The notes under the pieces were generated by a model, which worked only from the letters and a program-made list of their open reading frames with translations, made no database searches and was not told the DNA's origin. This document shows positions 16,820 through 27,094 of a stretch of DNA of 64,000 bases, piece after piece. Location of the stretch: the NCBI GenBank assembly GCA_031556725.1, contig JAVBSL010000006.1, forward strand, positions 1 through 64,000, given 5' to 3'. Within the stretch, counting starts at the first letter, position 1; each line of letters begins with the position of its first letter. A program made the position numbers and the translations under genes. The stretch is from UBA935 sp031556725 (lineage in GTDB: Bacteria; Bacillota; Clostridia; Lachnospirales; Lachnospiraceae).

Positions 16820-18175
16820 ATGGCAAAAGATACAACCAAAAATATGACAGTTGGTTCACCAATGAAACTGATATTAGGGTTTTCCGTACCGCTTTTGTTC
16901 GGTTTTCTGTTTCAGCAACTTTATAATGTAGTAGATATGGTTATAGTGGGACGGTTTTTGGGAGTGAATGCTCTGGCCAGCGTGGGCTTGACCGGTTCTC
17001 TTAACTTTATGGTTATTGGTTTCTGTATGGGCTTATGCAACGGTTTCAGCATTCCGGTTTCACAGAAATTCGGTGCCAGAGACTATGTGGGAATGCGTAA
17101 ATTTATTGCCAACGGCATTTGGCTGGCAGCCATATTTTCTGTGGTGATTACCCTAATTGTAACAGCCCTTTGCCACAACATTTTAGAGCTTATGAAAACA
17201 CCGGAAGATATTATCGAGGGTTCTTATTCTTATATTATTATTATCTTTATCGGTATACCATCGGTGTTTTTATACAACATTCTTTCGGGAATTATCAGAG
17301 CGATCGGTGACAGTAAAACTCCGCTGATTTTTTTGGCCATATCTTCGGTGTTAAATATTGGATTGGATTTACTTTTTATTGTGGGATTCCGCATGGGCGT
17401 ATCCGGTGCCGCCGTTGCTACAGTGACTTCCCAGACCATATCGGGGTTGCTGTGTCTGATATTTTTAGTTAAAAAGTTTGAAATATTAAGAGTACAAAAG
17501 GAAGAATGGAAGCTGGATACTTCCTTAATTTATATTTTATGCGGTATGGGAATTCCCATGGGATTGCAGTATTCCATTACCGCCATCGGTTCGGTTATAT
17601 TGCAATCGGCAGTTAATACTCTGGGATCTTCAGCAGTGGCTTCGGTTACGGCAGCGGGCAAGGTGAGCTTATTCTTCTGCTGTCCTTTTGATGCTATGGG
17701 TGCTACCATGGCGACTTACACCGGGCAGAATGTAGGTGCCGGAAAACTGGAGCGGTTGACGGAAGGAATCAAAGCCTGTACCATCCTGGGAATTATCTAT
17801 TCGCTGGTTGCGTTCATAATCCTGTGGCTGTTCGGGCAGGAACTGACAACGATTTTTGTCAATAAATCCGAAACCCACATCTTACAAAACGCTGCCCGGT
17901 TTTTGCTGATAAACAGCGCTTTTTATATTCCTCTTGCCCTGGTGAATATTGTCCGTTTTACCATCCAGGGAATGGGATACAGTCCTTTCGCTATTTTGGC
18001 AGGGGTGTGTGAGATGGTTGCCAGAGCCCTGGCGGGATTGTTGCTAGTCCCCATACTGGGATTTACCGGGGCTTGTTTTGCCAGTCCGCTGGCCTGGATT
18101 TTTGCCGATGCTTTCTTAATACCGGCTTATTTGCATGTTAAAAAGAAGTTAACCTTACGAATCGCGCGATCATAG
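16820..18175 (+). CDS. MATE-family efflux transporter
   Basis: 451 aa with about twelve membrane helices in two homologous halves: FQQLYNVVDMVIVGRFLG in the first and FCCPFDAMGATMATYTGQNV in the second. It exports cationic drugs or metabolites with Na+ or H+. AAGGACG lies before ATG 16820. It is monocistronic and divergent from the ABC exporter. Its last 49 bases overlap the 3' end of the convergent GH2 gene, and no terminator is seen between them. Confidence 0.9.
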   Translation: MAKDTTKNMTVGSPMKLILGFSVPLLFGFLFQQLYNVVDMVIVGRFLGVNALASVGLTGSLNFMVIGFCMGLCNGFSIPVSQKFGARDYVGMRKFIANGIWLAAIFSVVITLIVTALCHNILELMKTPEDIIEGSYSYIIIIFIGIPSVFLYNILSGIIRAIGDSKTPLIFLAISSVLNIGLDLLFIVGFRMGVSGAAVATVTSQTISGLLCLIFLVKKFEILRVQKEEWKLDTSLIYILCGMGIPMGLQYSITAIGSVILQSAVNTLGSSAVASVTAAGKVSLFFCCPFDAMGATMATYTGQNVGAGKLERLTEGIKACTILGIIYSLVAFIILWLFGQELTTIFVNKSETHILQNAARFLLINSAFYIPLALVNIVRFTIQGMGYSPFAILAGVCEMVARALAGLLLVPILGFTGACFASPLAWIFADAFLIPAYLHVKKKLTLRIARS

Positions 18176-19890
18176 GTAAGCAGACCGTTTACCTCTTCCT
18201 CCACGTCGGAAAGCTGGGTGAGGACAGCACCGCTTAAGCCTTGTTCTTTTAATGGGAACAGGGTTTTTTCAATTAATTCGGACAATGCGGTATTCAATTC
18301 TTCCTTGGTTTCTATTTTTTTATAACCATAAATCCGGTCCAAACTGGAATGGTTTTTAATCAGGCAGGCATAGCCCCCATATTCCGAAAGGAAAAAGGCG
18401 CGGTTTTTCCATTTGCGAACTCTTAGGGACAGCGGACGAAAGTAGTTATGGATGCTGACAAAATCGCCGCAGCCACGATCGTACCAGCCACTGGCCGAAT
18501 CAATGGGACGGGTGGGGTCTTTTTCTTTGATCAGTCCGGTGATGCGCTCGGCATCAAATTGTCCCCAGCCTTCATTAAAAGGAACCCAGACAGCAATGGA
18601 AGGCACATTATACAGATGATCTACGGTTTCCAGACATTCTTTTTCCCAGGCTAGCCGTCCGGCCGCATCCTTACGGGAAAAAAGGTGATAATGGCTGTCT
18701 TTGATCAGGGAAGAAAAAATCGGCAGAGCAGTGGGCAGATAACCGGCCCAGACCATCCGATAAGCAGAACCGCCATTAACCATATCCTGGCAAACCAGCA
18801 TACCTAAGCGGTCACAATGGTAATACCAGCGGGCAGATTCGATTTTGATGTGTTTGCGGAGCATATTGAAGCCCAATTCCTTCATGACAGATATGTCATA
18901 AATCAGAGCTTCATCAGAAGGAGCTGTATATAAACCATCCGGCCAATAGCCCTGATCTAATACACCATTCATAAAATAAGGCTGGTGATTCAGACAAAAA
19001 CGGGGGACTCCCTGGGCATCTTTTTCCACGGAAAAAGAACGCATAGCATAATAAACCGTTACCGTATCCTCGTGATGAGTCACATCTAAAGTATAAAGAT
19101 AGGGATCTTCAGGCGACCACAGATGTGGATCAGAAACTGAAAGGGTCTGTTTAATCGGTTCCGGCGAGGTATCTGAGGTAGAAACACCGGAAGGATAGAT
19201 CAGCAAGGTAACTTCCTTTTTATCTATATCCGGTGTTATTTTAACTTTTTCGATGTAGGTTTCAGGAACCCATTCCATCCAGACAGTCTGCCAGATGCCG
19301 CTTTGTGCGGTATACCACATGCCGCCCCGCTTGAGGGTCTGCTTTCCCCTGGAATGGTAAGAAGTATCACTCACGTCCTGAACTTTAACCAGTAATTCAT
19401 TATCACTGGCTTGCAGATAAGGTGTAATATCCGCATAGAAAGGCAAATAACCGCCCTCATGATTGAGGACCGGATGCCCGTTTATGATGATTTCCGCAGT
19501 CTGATCCACGGCTCCAAAATGTAAAAGTAAGCGGCCGCCTGAAGCGGGGGCAGCATTGACTGTCGCATCGTCTGGCAAAAGCCGATGATACCATAGATAT
19601 TCATTCGGCTTAAGCTGCCTGGAAACACCGGATAATACCGCTTCAGGGGAAAAGGGGACCAGAATCTGGCCGTCGAAGAGATCCGGTCTGCTATCATCAG
19701 AGGTAATGGCATAATCCCAATAACCGTTTAGGTTTACATAACTACTACGTACCATTTGCGGCCGGGGATATTCCGATAATAGATGGTCGGTGTCCGGATT
19801 TTCACCCCATCTGGTACGTAGATCTTTCAAAGAATCTTTTTTATGATATTTGCGGGTACTTTCCAATGCACTTTTTATATTCAAGATCAT
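18127..19890 (-). CDS. Glycoside hydrolase family 2 protein
   Basis: About 587 aa with a jelly-roll sugar-binding domain, an immunoglobulin-like domain and a TIM barrel. The acid/base region is VPFNEGWGQFD (about 450) and the nucleophile region is FFLSEYGGYACL (about 520), both with the expected Glu. It has no signal peptide, so it is cytoplasmic and acts on imported beta-glycosides or glucuronides; the exact sugar cannot be stated. The frame opens at 19941, but AAGGA lies right before ATG 19890 and 8 nt before TTG 19884, so TTG could be the true start. Confidence 0.87.
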   Translation of the reverse strand: MILNIKSALESTRKYHKKDSLKDLRTRWGENPDTDHLLSEYPRPQMVRSSYVNLNGYWDYAITSDDSRPDLFDGQILVPFSPEAVLSGVSRQLKPNEYLWYHRLLPDDATVNAAPASGGRLLLHFGAVDQTAEIIINGHPVLNHEGGYLPFYADITPYLQASDNELLVKVQDVSDTSYHSRGKQTLKRGGMWYTAQSGIWQTVWMEWVPETYIEKVKITPDIDKKEVTLLIYPSGVSTSDTSPEPIKQTLSVSDPHLWSPEDPYLYTLDVTHHEDTVTVYYAMRSFSVEKDAQGVPRFCLNHQPYFMNGVLDQGYWPDGLYTAPSDEALIYDISVMKELGFNMLRKHIKIESARWYYHCDRLGMLVCQDMVNGGSAYRMVWAGYLPTALPIFSSLIKDSHYHLFSRKDAAGRLAWEKECLETVDHLYNVPSIAVWVPFNEGWGQFDAERITGLIKEKDPTRPIDSASGWYDRGCGDFVSIHNYFRPLSLRVRKWKNRAFFLSEYGGYACLIKNHSSLDRIYGYKKIETKEELNTALSELIEKTLFPLKEQGLSGAVLTQLSDVEEEVNGLLTYDRAIRKVNFFLTCK

Positions 19891-19951
19891 TCCTTCTTTC
19901 CAAATAAATATTATTATAGCCTTTTTCAATTTATTTAACAATATAAAGAAA

Positions 19952-19981
19952 CTATGATATTATGATACTAGGATATCATAG
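19952..19981. promoter_or_regulatory. 9-bp inverted repeat upstream of ylmH
   Basis: CTATGATAT (19952-19960) and ATATCATAG (19973-19981) flank a 12-bp centre in the region between the divergent GH2 and ylmH genes. It has the look of an operator for a dimeric repressor, or may simply include a -10 element (TATGAT). Confidence 0.35.
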
Positions 19982-20002
19982 AATCAAAGGCAGGAATAAA
20001 CA

Positions 20003-20761
20003 GTGGAATCAGAAGAGTTGTTATGGAAAAGACTGAAGGATTTGGCGGAAAAATGCTACCGTAGTAATGTATATACTTTCAGCAGCTTCTTAAGCATGGC
20101 GGAGCTGGATTTTTTTTATCGAATGAAGAAGGAGCTTTCTCATGTAGACTATACTTTATTTGGCGGCCATGAGGACAGCGAACGGCAGATGATCCGTTTC
20201 GGCAGTGAAGAAATGTTGGGATATACAGAGGAATTTCCGATTGTCTGTATAGAAGCGGCACCAATATTACAAAAGTTTGCCGATGAATTAACTCATCGGG
20301 ACTTTTTGGGTGCTTTGATGAATCTGGGGATTGAACGTACCACATTAGGAGATATTATTATTTATGAGAACACGGGATATATTTTCTGTACTGCCGTAAT
20401 TGCCCCTTTTATTCTGGATTCTTTGGAACAGGTAAAGCATACCCATATAAAGTGCCGAATTGCAGAAGCACCGCAGGAAGTGACTGAGCCGGAGATCGAA
20501 GTTCGTAAGATACAGGCGTCATCGGAACGGATTGATGGGGTAGTGGCCAAGGTCTGTCAATTATCAAGAGGTGACAGTCTGGAACTGTTCCGACAGAAAA
20601 AGATTTTTTTAAATGGCATACAGTTTGAAAATAACAGTATTTTACTGAAACCGGAAGATGTTATAACAGTAAGAGGTTTCGGAAAATTTACTTATATGGG
20701 ATTTGACAGCATCAGCAAAAAGGGAAAGAAAAATATAATTATTAATATGCGGAGGCGATAA
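20003..20761 (+). CDS. ylmH: YlmH-like S4-domain RNA-binding protein
   Basis: 252-aa protein. Residues about 1-170 form the YlmH N-terminal region (LSMAELDFFYRMKKEL, FGGHEDSERQMIRFG) and residues about 180-245 an S4 RNA-binding domain (LSRGDSLELFRQKKIFLNG, KPEDVITVRGFGKFTY). YlmH relatives bind the large ribosomal subunit or tRNA in ribosome-associated quality control. The start is GTG at 20003, 9 nt after AGGA. It is the first gene of a four-gene + strand run ending with the cytidylate-kinase-like gene. Confidence 0.85.
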   Translation: MESEELLWKRLKDLAEKCYRSNVYTFSSFLSMAELDFFYRMKKELSHVDYTLFGGHEDSERQMIRFGSEEMLGYTEEFPIVCIEAAPILQKFADELTHRDFLGALMNLGIERTTLGDIIIYENTGYIFCTAVIAPFILDSLEQVKHTHIKCRIAEAPQEVTEPEIEVRKIQASSERIDGVVAKVCQLSRGDSLELFRQKKIFLNGIQFENNSILLKPEDVITVRGFGKFTYMGFDSISKKGKKNIIINMRRR

Positions 20762-20765
20762 CGGA

Positions 20766-22088
20766 ATGAATAGTAACATTAATAAAAGCGTGAAAAAGCT
20801 AATAGAAATTATTAAAGAAGGAACTTCGCCTTATCATGTAGTTCAGGCCTCGGTTAAGCAGCTTAAGGAGGCAGGTTTTCAGGAACTATGCTGGGATGAG
20901 GAATGGAAACTGGAAAGCGGCGGAGCCTATTATTTATCCCCCTTTCAAACCACATTGCTGGCTTTTCGGGTTCATGAAGAATGCGGACCGGGACATCAGC
21001 TGCGGCTGATTGCTTCTCATGTAGATGCCCCAGGACTGCGAATCAAGGCCAAGGCTGAATATCCCTACAAAAATTATCAGCGGGTAAATGCCGAAGTTTA
21101 TGGCGGTGCCATCAATCATACGTGGATGGATCGTCCCCTGGGAATGGCCGGAATGGTGGCGTTAAAAGGAACAGAGGGAATACAACCCAGGATTTGTTAT
21201 CTGGATTGTAAGCGCCCCCTCTTTATTGTACCGAATCTATCTATTCATATGAATCGTGAGATGAACAAGGGCAGTGAACTGAATCCACAGGTGGATTTGA
21301 TCCCCATTGCCGGTATGGCAAAAGAAATGAAGGAAGCCTTTTTTGTTGAATTTCTGGCAGAAGAGATCTTAAAAGCAGAAGGGAGAGCGGTTAAGAAGGA
21401 AGACATTCTCAGCTATGATTTAAGCCTCTATAATATTCAGGAAGGCTGTGTCTGCGGTATGCAAAATGACTTGCTGACAGCTCCCCGGCTGGACAATCTG
21501 ACTTCCGTGCAGGCCAGTTTGACAGCACTTATGGAAAGCAGCCGGATCAGCGGCCTGGATGTGATTGCCCTTTTTGACCATGAAGAAATCGGCAGCCGCA
21601 GCAAAAATGGCGGGGCCGGTAACCTGTTACCATTTGTGCTGGAACGAATTTATGAGGCGCTGGGAATGAGCAGGAGTGATTATTTGCGAAGCGTCGGAAA
21701 CGGTTTCCTGATCTCGGCTGATACCGCTCATGCCTTAAATCCCAATCATCCGGAAAAATATGACCCCACTTCTTATATGCAGTTAGGGGAAGGAGTTGCC
21801 ATCAAGTGTGCGTCCAAACAAAATTATGCCGGTGATGGTGAGGTTTGGGCGATGCTGAAGGCTTTGGGCGAAGCACACAGCATTCCCTGTGAATTGACTT
21901 ACATCCGATCGGACATTCCCGGCGGCAGTACATTGGGTTCGATTCTTTCGGCAGCTTTACCGATGCGGTCAGCTGATATCGGAGTTCCTTTGCTGGCCAT
22001 GCACTCGGCAATGGAAACCATGAGCGGTGCCGATCAGTATTATTTAGAGCAATATTTAAAGGTCTTTTTGTCTGGAGGAGAGTGTTAA
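20766..22088 (+). CDS. M18-family metalloaminopeptidase
   Basis: 440-aa cytosolic aminopeptidase. Zinc ligands appear in SHVDAPGLRIK (about 82), FDHEEIGSRSKNG (about 270), SADTAHALNPN and AMHSAMETMSGAD near the C-terminus; DIPGGSTLGSI is the substrate-side glycine loop. It removes N-terminal, often acidic, residues from peptides. GGAGGCGATAAC precedes the ATG, which is 4 nt after the ylmH stop. Confidence 0.92.
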   Translation: MNSNINKSVKKLIEIIKEGTSPYHVVQASVKQLKEAGFQELCWDEEWKLESGGAYYLSPFQTTLLAFRVHEECGPGHQLRLIASHVDAPGLRIKAKAEYPYKNYQRVNAEVYGGAINHTWMDRPLGMAGMVALKGTEGIQPRICYLDCKRPLFIVPNLSIHMNREMNKGSELNPQVDLIPIAGMAKEMKEAFFVEFLAEEILKAEGRAVKKEDILSYDLSLYNIQEGCVCGMQNDLLTAPRLDNLTSVQASLTALMESSRISGLDVIALFDHEEIGSRSKNGGAGNLLPFVLERIYEALGMSRSDYLRSVGNGFLISADTAHALNPNHPEKYDPTSYMQLGEGVAIKCASKQNYAGDGEVWAMLKALGEAHSIPCELTYIRSDIPGGSTLGSILSAALPMRSADIGVPLLAMHSAMETMSGADQYYLEQYLKVFLSGGEC

Positions 22089-22089
22089 A

Positions 22090-23445
22090 ATGATAGCCCA
22101 ATTATTAGCAGTACTTATCTTTGTGGGGATGTTTATTCTGATTATATCGGAAAAGATAGAACGCCACATTGTCACTATCGGATGTGGGATTTTGGTGCTG
22201 GTTTTTGTTTTTGGTGTTTGTATGCACAGCTGGGAAGCTATGATGGAAATATTGAATTTTCGCAGTATTTTCGTGGTAGACTTTTGGTATCAGGCTCATG
22301 AGGCTTCGGAATCTTTGGTGGGAATTAACTGGGCAACGATTTTCTTTATTGCCGGCATGATGGTTATGGTGGAAGGTATGGCCAGGGTCGGATTTTTTCG
22401 TTGGCTTTGTATGCGAATTGCTCAAATCGTGCATTTTAAGACCATTCCGCTCTTTATTACTTTTATGATTATGTCAGCCATTCTGGCCATGTTTATAGAC
22501 AGTATTACGGTAATCTTATTTTTGGCGGCAGTAACTGTGGAACTTGCCAGAATGTTAAAATTTGATCCGGTACCGATGATTATTTCTGAGATATTTTGTG
22601 CCAATCTCGGTGGTTCGGCAACCATGTGCGGGGATCCGCCCAATATTATTATCGGCACTTCTCTTGGTTATACGTTTGCCGATTTTATTACCAATACAGG
22701 CTTAATGGCAGCGGTTTCTCTGGTGGTGGCAATTCTATATTTTTATCTTTACTTTCGAAAGGAACTGCAGTCGGCGGAAGGGCAAAAAAGTATTAAAATG
22801 GAGACACTCCAAACCAGTAAGCTGATTACCGATAAGAAGGGCTTCGCTATCAGTTGTGTAATTTTTTTGGGCGCAGTAATTATGCTGATTACCCATGCCC
22901 AAACAGGATTGACAGTTGCGTTTATTGGTGTGTTTGTGGCAGTGATAACGTTGCTGGCGGCCGGTAAGGCGGCAGGTCATCTGCTAAAGGAGATTGATTA
23001 TAAAACCATTCTATTTTTTATTGGTTTGTTTATAGTAGTAGGCGGTTTGGAAGAAACCGGTATTCTGGAGGAAATTGCAGGATTCATTGGCCGGATCAGC
23101 GGCGGTAATCATAAACTGATGACAGCAATTATTATATGGGTGTCGGCTGTGGCCAGTGCCATTGTTGATAATATTCCCTTTGCCGCCACCATGCTGCCGG
23201 TTATTAAGAGTCTTTCCGAATCCCAGGGAATTGCCTTACCGATTTTAGTATGGGCGCTCTCCATGGGAACGGATATCGGCGGAAGCGCAACACCCATTGG
23301 CGCATCGGCAAATGTCGTAGGAACTTCGGTGGCAGCCAGAGAAGGCCATATGATTGGCTGGGGAAGATATTGTAAAGCAGCTATTCCGGCAACGATTCTG
23401 GTTTTGCTGGTTTCCAATGTGATTATTTTCATCAGATATTTTTAA
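22090..23445 (+). CDS. ArsB/NhaD-like ion transporter (SLC13-type permease)
   Basis: 451 aa, about 11-12 membrane helices with two re-entrant motifs, NLGGSATMCGDPPNIIIGTS (about 177) and GTDIGGSATPIGASANVVG (about 395). This pair is diagnostic of the ion-transporter superfamily that includes ArsB, NhaD and SLC13 permeases. The substrate (Na+/H+, dicarboxylate, other anion) cannot be decided. The ATG lies one base after the M18 stop, behind GGAGGAGAG inside that gene, so translation is coupled. Confidence 0.85.
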   Translation: MIAQLLAVLIFVGMFILIISEKIERHIVTIGCGILVLVFVFGVCMHSWEAMMEILNFRSIFVVDFWYQAHEASESLVGINWATIFFIAGMMVMVEGMARVGFFRWLCMRIAQIVHFKTIPLFITFMIMSAILAMFIDSITVILFLAAVTVELARMLKFDPVPMIISEIFCANLGGSATMCGDPPNIIIGTSLGYTFADFITNTGLMAAVSLVVAILYFYLYFRKELQSAEGQKSIKMETLQTSKLITDKKGFAISCVIFLGAVIMLITHAQTGLTVAFIGVFVAVITLLAAGKAAGHLLKEIDYKTILFFIGLFIVVGGLEETGILEEIAGFIGRISGGNHKLMTAIIIWVSAVASAIVDNIPFAATMLPVIKSLSESQGIALPILVWALSMGTDIGGSATPIGASANVVGTSVAAREGHMIGWGRYCKAAIPATILVLLVSNVIIFIRYF

Positions 23446-23458
23446 GGAGGGGTAAAGG

Positions 23459-24058
23459 ATGAAGGAACAATTAATTATTTCGGTTGGACGGGAATTTGGC
23501 AGCGGCGGACATATTATTGCAGAAAAATTGGCAAAAAGATTTGAGTTGCCCTTATATGATTATAATCTGCTGACAGAAATAGCCAGTGAAAAAAATCTGG
23601 ATGCCAAGAGAATCAAGAAATATGATGAATTGCCGAGAAACTTTTTGAACTCCAGAACAGTGCGGGGATTCAGCAACTCACCGGAAGAAACAGTAGCCAA
23701 TATGCAGTTTGATTATTTGCGGAAAAAAGCGCAAAGCGGTGAATCCTTTGTGGTAGTAGGCCGTTGTGCGGAAGAAGTACTAAAGGGATATCCGGGACTG
23801 ATTCCGATTTTTGTGCTGGCGGATATGGACTGGAAAATAAAGAGAATTGCAGAGTATGAGAAGATATCTGATGCGGAAGCCGAAGCTTTGATTAAGAAAT
23901 ATAATAAGAAACGTAAGGCATACCATAATTACTACTGTCAATGGAAATGGGGAGATTCCAGAAATTATGACATTTCCATTAACTGTAGTAAAATGGGTAT
24001 TGATGAAACTACCGATATGCTGGCAGCATATATAAATTCAAGAATAAAATCAAGGTAA
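23459..24058 (+). CDS. Cytidylate-kinase-like family protein
   Basis: 199-aa P-loop protein of the cytidylate kinase-like family (AAA_33/Cytidylate_kin2). The loop is degenerate, GREFGSGGHIIAEKLA (about 10-25), and the lid region is KKYNKKRKAYHNYYCQWKWG. The substrate is not known; family members are common in Clostridia beside unrelated genes. AAGGAGG precedes the ATG. Its stop overlaps the 3' end of the Na/Pi gene by 9 nt. Confidence 0.8.
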   Translation: MKEQLIISVGREFGSGGHIIAEKLAKRFELPLYDYNLLTEIASEKNLDAKRIKKYDELPRNFLNSRTVRGFSNSPEETVANMQFDYLRKKAQSGESFVVVGRCAEEVLKGYPGLIPIFVLADMDWKIKRIAEYEKISDAEAEALIKKYNKKRKAYHNYYCQWKWGDSRNYDISINCSKMGIDETTDMLAAYINSRIKSR

Positions 24059-25807
24059 ATCATACTTTTTCAGGTATTCCCGATACAGATCGGAAAAATT
24101 CTGTTTTTCCGTACTGCTTAGGGAGTCCTGATACTTATGAGCAATTAATTCTTTGTCCTCAGTTTGTAAAAGGCAGATGGCGATATTAGAACAATGATCA
24201 GCTACCCGTTCGCAGTTTGTCAGGATATCCTGCAGGACAAAGCCCATTTCAATGGAGCATTTTCCATTACTTAAACGCTTATAATGTTTTTTCTTAATCT
24301 GGGCGGTCAGCTTATCTATGGCTTCTTCCAGTGGTTCCACCTGAGCTGCCAGGTTTAAATCGAAATTTTGAAAGGCAGTAAAGGTTATATCAATGATTTC
24401 ACTTACCGCAGCAGAATATACTTTTAGTTCCTTTTGGGCCTTCTCAGAAAAGGAAAGTTTCTTTTCCGAGATTTCTTTAGCTGATTCCATAATGTTTACC
24501 GAATGGTCCGAAATCCGCTCAAAGTCACCGATACAGTGAAGCAGGACGGTCAATTGCTGGCTGTCGGATTCTAACATGGAACGATTACTGAGTTTGACCA
24601 GATAAGTGCCGATCTTATCTTCATACTGATCGACGATATCTTCCAGCTGGAGGACTTCTTTGGCGGTTTTGCTGTGGAAATCCCGCATGGCTTCCATCGC
24701 CAGAGACAGGCCCTTTTTGGTAGCATCCATCATATCTACCGTTACATTTTTGCAAATACCTACCGCATAAGCGGGAGTATCCAGAAAACGTTCATCCAAT
24801 TGAACATAGGAAAGGGTTACGCTTTCCTCGGCAGTTTTGGGCAAGGTAAGATAAGCCAGCTTCTCTAATAAAGAAGACAGAGGCAGTAATAAGGCTGTAG
24901 TAAATATATTGAATAAGCTGTGGATAATGGCAATGTCCGCCACTCCGGCAATGTTATCCAAGAAAGTAAAACGCAGGAACGCATTCAGGCTGTAGAACAG
25001 AATCATAAAGACAATCGTTCCCACCAAGTTGAAGTAAAAATGAACTAAAGCTGCCCGCTTTGCATTTTTGTTGGCACCGATCGAGGATATGGCTGCGGTG
25101 ATACAGGTTCCGATATTTTGTCCCATAATAATGGGAATTGCCGTACCGATATTTACAATGCCGGTGGCACATAAGGCCTGTAAGATACCAACAGAGGCCG
25201 AAGAACTTTGGATAATAGCGGTGATAATCGCACCGGCCAGAACACCGAAAATCGGATTGGAAAAGGTCAGCAGCAGCTTTTGAAACTCAGGAACATCCGA
25301 TAAGGGGGCAACAGCACTGGTCATGGTTTCCATTCCAAACATTAAGACTGCGAAGCCCACCATGATTAAACCGGCATTTTTCTTCTTGTCTGATTTGGTA
25401 AACATGATAAAGATGACACCGATTACCGCAAGCACCGGTGAAAAGGTCGAAGGCTTTAAGCATTGAATAAAGAAGCTGTCTCCTTTAAGACCGGTAAGGC
25501 TTAAGATCCAGGCAGTTACGGTGGTACCGATGTTGGCACCCATAATCACACCGATAGCCTGCTGCAATTTCATAATGCCGGAATTTACAAAACCAACCAC
25601 CATAACGGTAGTAGCGGAGGAGGATTGGATAATGGCTGTTACACCAAGACCTAACAATACCCCTTTCCACTTGGAGGAAGTTAGTTTTTCCAACAGGCTT
25701 TCCAATTTACTGCCGGAGGCTTTGGTCAGACCATCGCCCATAATGTTCATGCCGTAAAGGAACAAGGCAAGTCCGCCCATAAGTGTCAAGAATCCAAAAA
25801 TATCCAT
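24050..25807 (-). CDS. Na/Pi cotransporter family protein with PhoU-like tail
   Basis: 585 aa. Two inverted-repeat halves each carry the QSSSA motif (IIQSSSATTVMVVGFVNSG, about 61; IIQSSSASVGILQALCATG, about 198), diagnostic of NptA-type sodium-phosphate symporters. Residues about 345-585 form a cytoplasmic PhoU-like helical domain (HCIGDFERISDHSVNIMES, LTNCERVADHCSNIAICL). It imports phosphate with Na+. AAAGGG precedes the ATG. It lies 30 bp downstream of the CPA2 antiporter on the same strand. Confidence 0.9.
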   Translation of the reverse strand: MDIFGFLTLMGGLALFLYGMNIMGDGLTKASGSKLESLLEKLTSSKWKGVLLGLGVTAIIQSSSATTVMVVGFVNSGIMKLQQAIGVIMGANIGTTVTAWILSLTGLKGDSFFIQCLKPSTFSPVLAVIGVIFIMFTKSDKKKNAGLIMVGFAVLMFGMETMTSAVAPLSDVPEFQKLLLTFSNPIFGVLAGAIITAIIQSSSASVGILQALCATGIVNIGTAIPIIMGQNIGTCITAAISSIGANKNAKRAALVHFYFNLVGTIVFMILFYSLNAFLRFTFLDNIAGVADIAIIHSLFNIFTTALLLPLSSLLEKLAYLTLPKTAEESVTLSYVQLDERFLDTPAYAVGICKNVTVDMMDATKKGLSLAMEAMRDFHSKTAKEVLQLEDIVDQYEDKIGTYLVKLSNRSMLESDSQQLTVLLHCIGDFERISDHSVNIMESAKEISEKKLSFSEKAQKELKVYSAAVSEIIDITFTAFQNFDLNLAAQVEPLEEAIDKLTAQIKKKHYKRLSNGKCSIEMGFVLQDILTNCERVADHCSNIAICLLQTEDKELIAHKYQDSLSSTEKQNFSDLYREYLKKYDLP

Positions 25808-25837
25808 ATCATACCCTTTCTTTAGTTAAGTGCGATT

Positions 25838-27094
25838 TTATTTGTGACCGGCTCTGATTGCCGCAACATCTTCGTATCTATCAGCAAGCTTATGCTCTTT
25901 TGCTTCAGGAACAGCAGGTGTTACCTTATCTTTAAACACCAGTTTCAAAAGGATGGGAGTTATTATCGTAGTAATAATGACCACCAGCACTACCGGACCA
26001 AGAAAAGCGGAGCCGATCAGTCCCAGGGCTTCTCCTTTTGAGGCAACAATCAAGGCGACTTCACCACGGGATATCATACCCACACCGATTCGCTTACACT
26101 GGTAGTTTTTATATCCGCACATTTTGGCTCCCAGACCACAGCCAACAACCTTGGTAATGATGGCAACCAGAGTTAATAATACAGAGAACCAGATAATCAT
26201 GGCATTCATGGCCGGAAGGGTCACCTTAAGCCCGATACTGGCAAAGAAGATGGGGGACAGGTAAAGGTAAGAAAGCACGTCGAATTTGGATGCCAGAAGC
26301 TGCTCACGCTGGGTCATGGAGATGACCAGACCGGCAACAAAAGCGCCCGTAATATCGGCAACACCAAAAAATTCTTCAGCAGTATAGGCCATCAGCAGAC
26401 AGAAAACAAAGGCAACAATGGTATATCGCTGCATGTCTTTGCCGGTGTTGCACCAGAAGGTGAAAAACTTATAGAATAAGAATCCAAGAATTGCCGCATA
26501 AACAAAGAAACCAACAATTTTCAAAAGTACCAGCCAAATCTGTACCGAAGGATCAGCAAAGCTGGTAACAACAGTCAGGCAGACAATACCAATAATATCA
26601 TCAATAATGGCAGCACCTAAAATAGCATTTCCGGAATGGGTCTTTAACTTACCCAGTTCCTTTAAGGTTTCAACAGTAATGCTGACCGAGGTAGCCGTTA
26701 AAATAACACCGATAAAGATATTTTGCAGGAGGAGACTGCAGCCTGCATCAGAATCGATAATACCCGGTCGGTTAAAGAAATAAGCAACACCGAAACCGCC
26801 GATAAGCGGAACGATCACACCGATAATAGCAATGATTAAAGAAGCTTTTCCGCTCTTCTTTAATTCCTTAATATCGGTTTCCATACCGGCACAGAACATC
26901 AAAACAATAACACCGATTTCCGAGCTGTTTTGAATAAAGGTGGTCTCGGATATAATATTTAAGAAAGCAGGACCAAGGAATAACCCGGCTAACAGGGCAC
27001 CAACCACTTGCGGCAGATGAAACCTCCGTGTTAATAACCCTAAAAGCTTTGTACTTAGTAAAATAAGACATAGATCCAGTAAAAATTTGTACAC
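25838..27094 (-). CDS. CPA2-family cation:proton antiporter
   Basis: 418 aa, about 12 membrane helices, no TrkA-N domain. The CPA2 ion site is visible in AAIIDDIIGIVCL (about residue 160), with GVILTATSVSITVETLKELG just before. It exchanges Na+ or K+ for protons. The start is GTG at 27094, preceded by AAGGAAG; no in-frame ATG lies near. It is probably co-transcribed with the Na/Pi gene. Confidence 0.88.
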   Translation of the reverse strand: MYKFLLDLCLILLSTKLLGLLTRRFHLPQVVGALLAGLFLGPAFLNIISETTFIQNSSEIGVIVLMFCAGMETDIKELKKSGKASLIIAIIGVIVPLIGGFGVAYFFNRPGIIDSDAGCSLLLQNIFIGVILTATSVSITVETLKELGKLKTHSGNAILGAAIIDDIIGIVCLTVVTSFADPSVQIWLVLLKIVGFFVYAAILGFLFYKFFTFWCNTGKDMQRYTIVAFVFCLLMAYTAEEFFGVADITGAFVAGLVISMTQREQLLASKFDVLSYLYLSPIFFASIGLKVTLPAMNAMIIWFSVLLTLVAIITKVVGCGLGAKMCGYKNYQCKRIGVGMISRGEVALIVASKGEALGLIGSAFLGPVVLVVIITTIITPILLKLVFKDKVTPAVPEAKEHKLADRYEDVAAIRAGHK

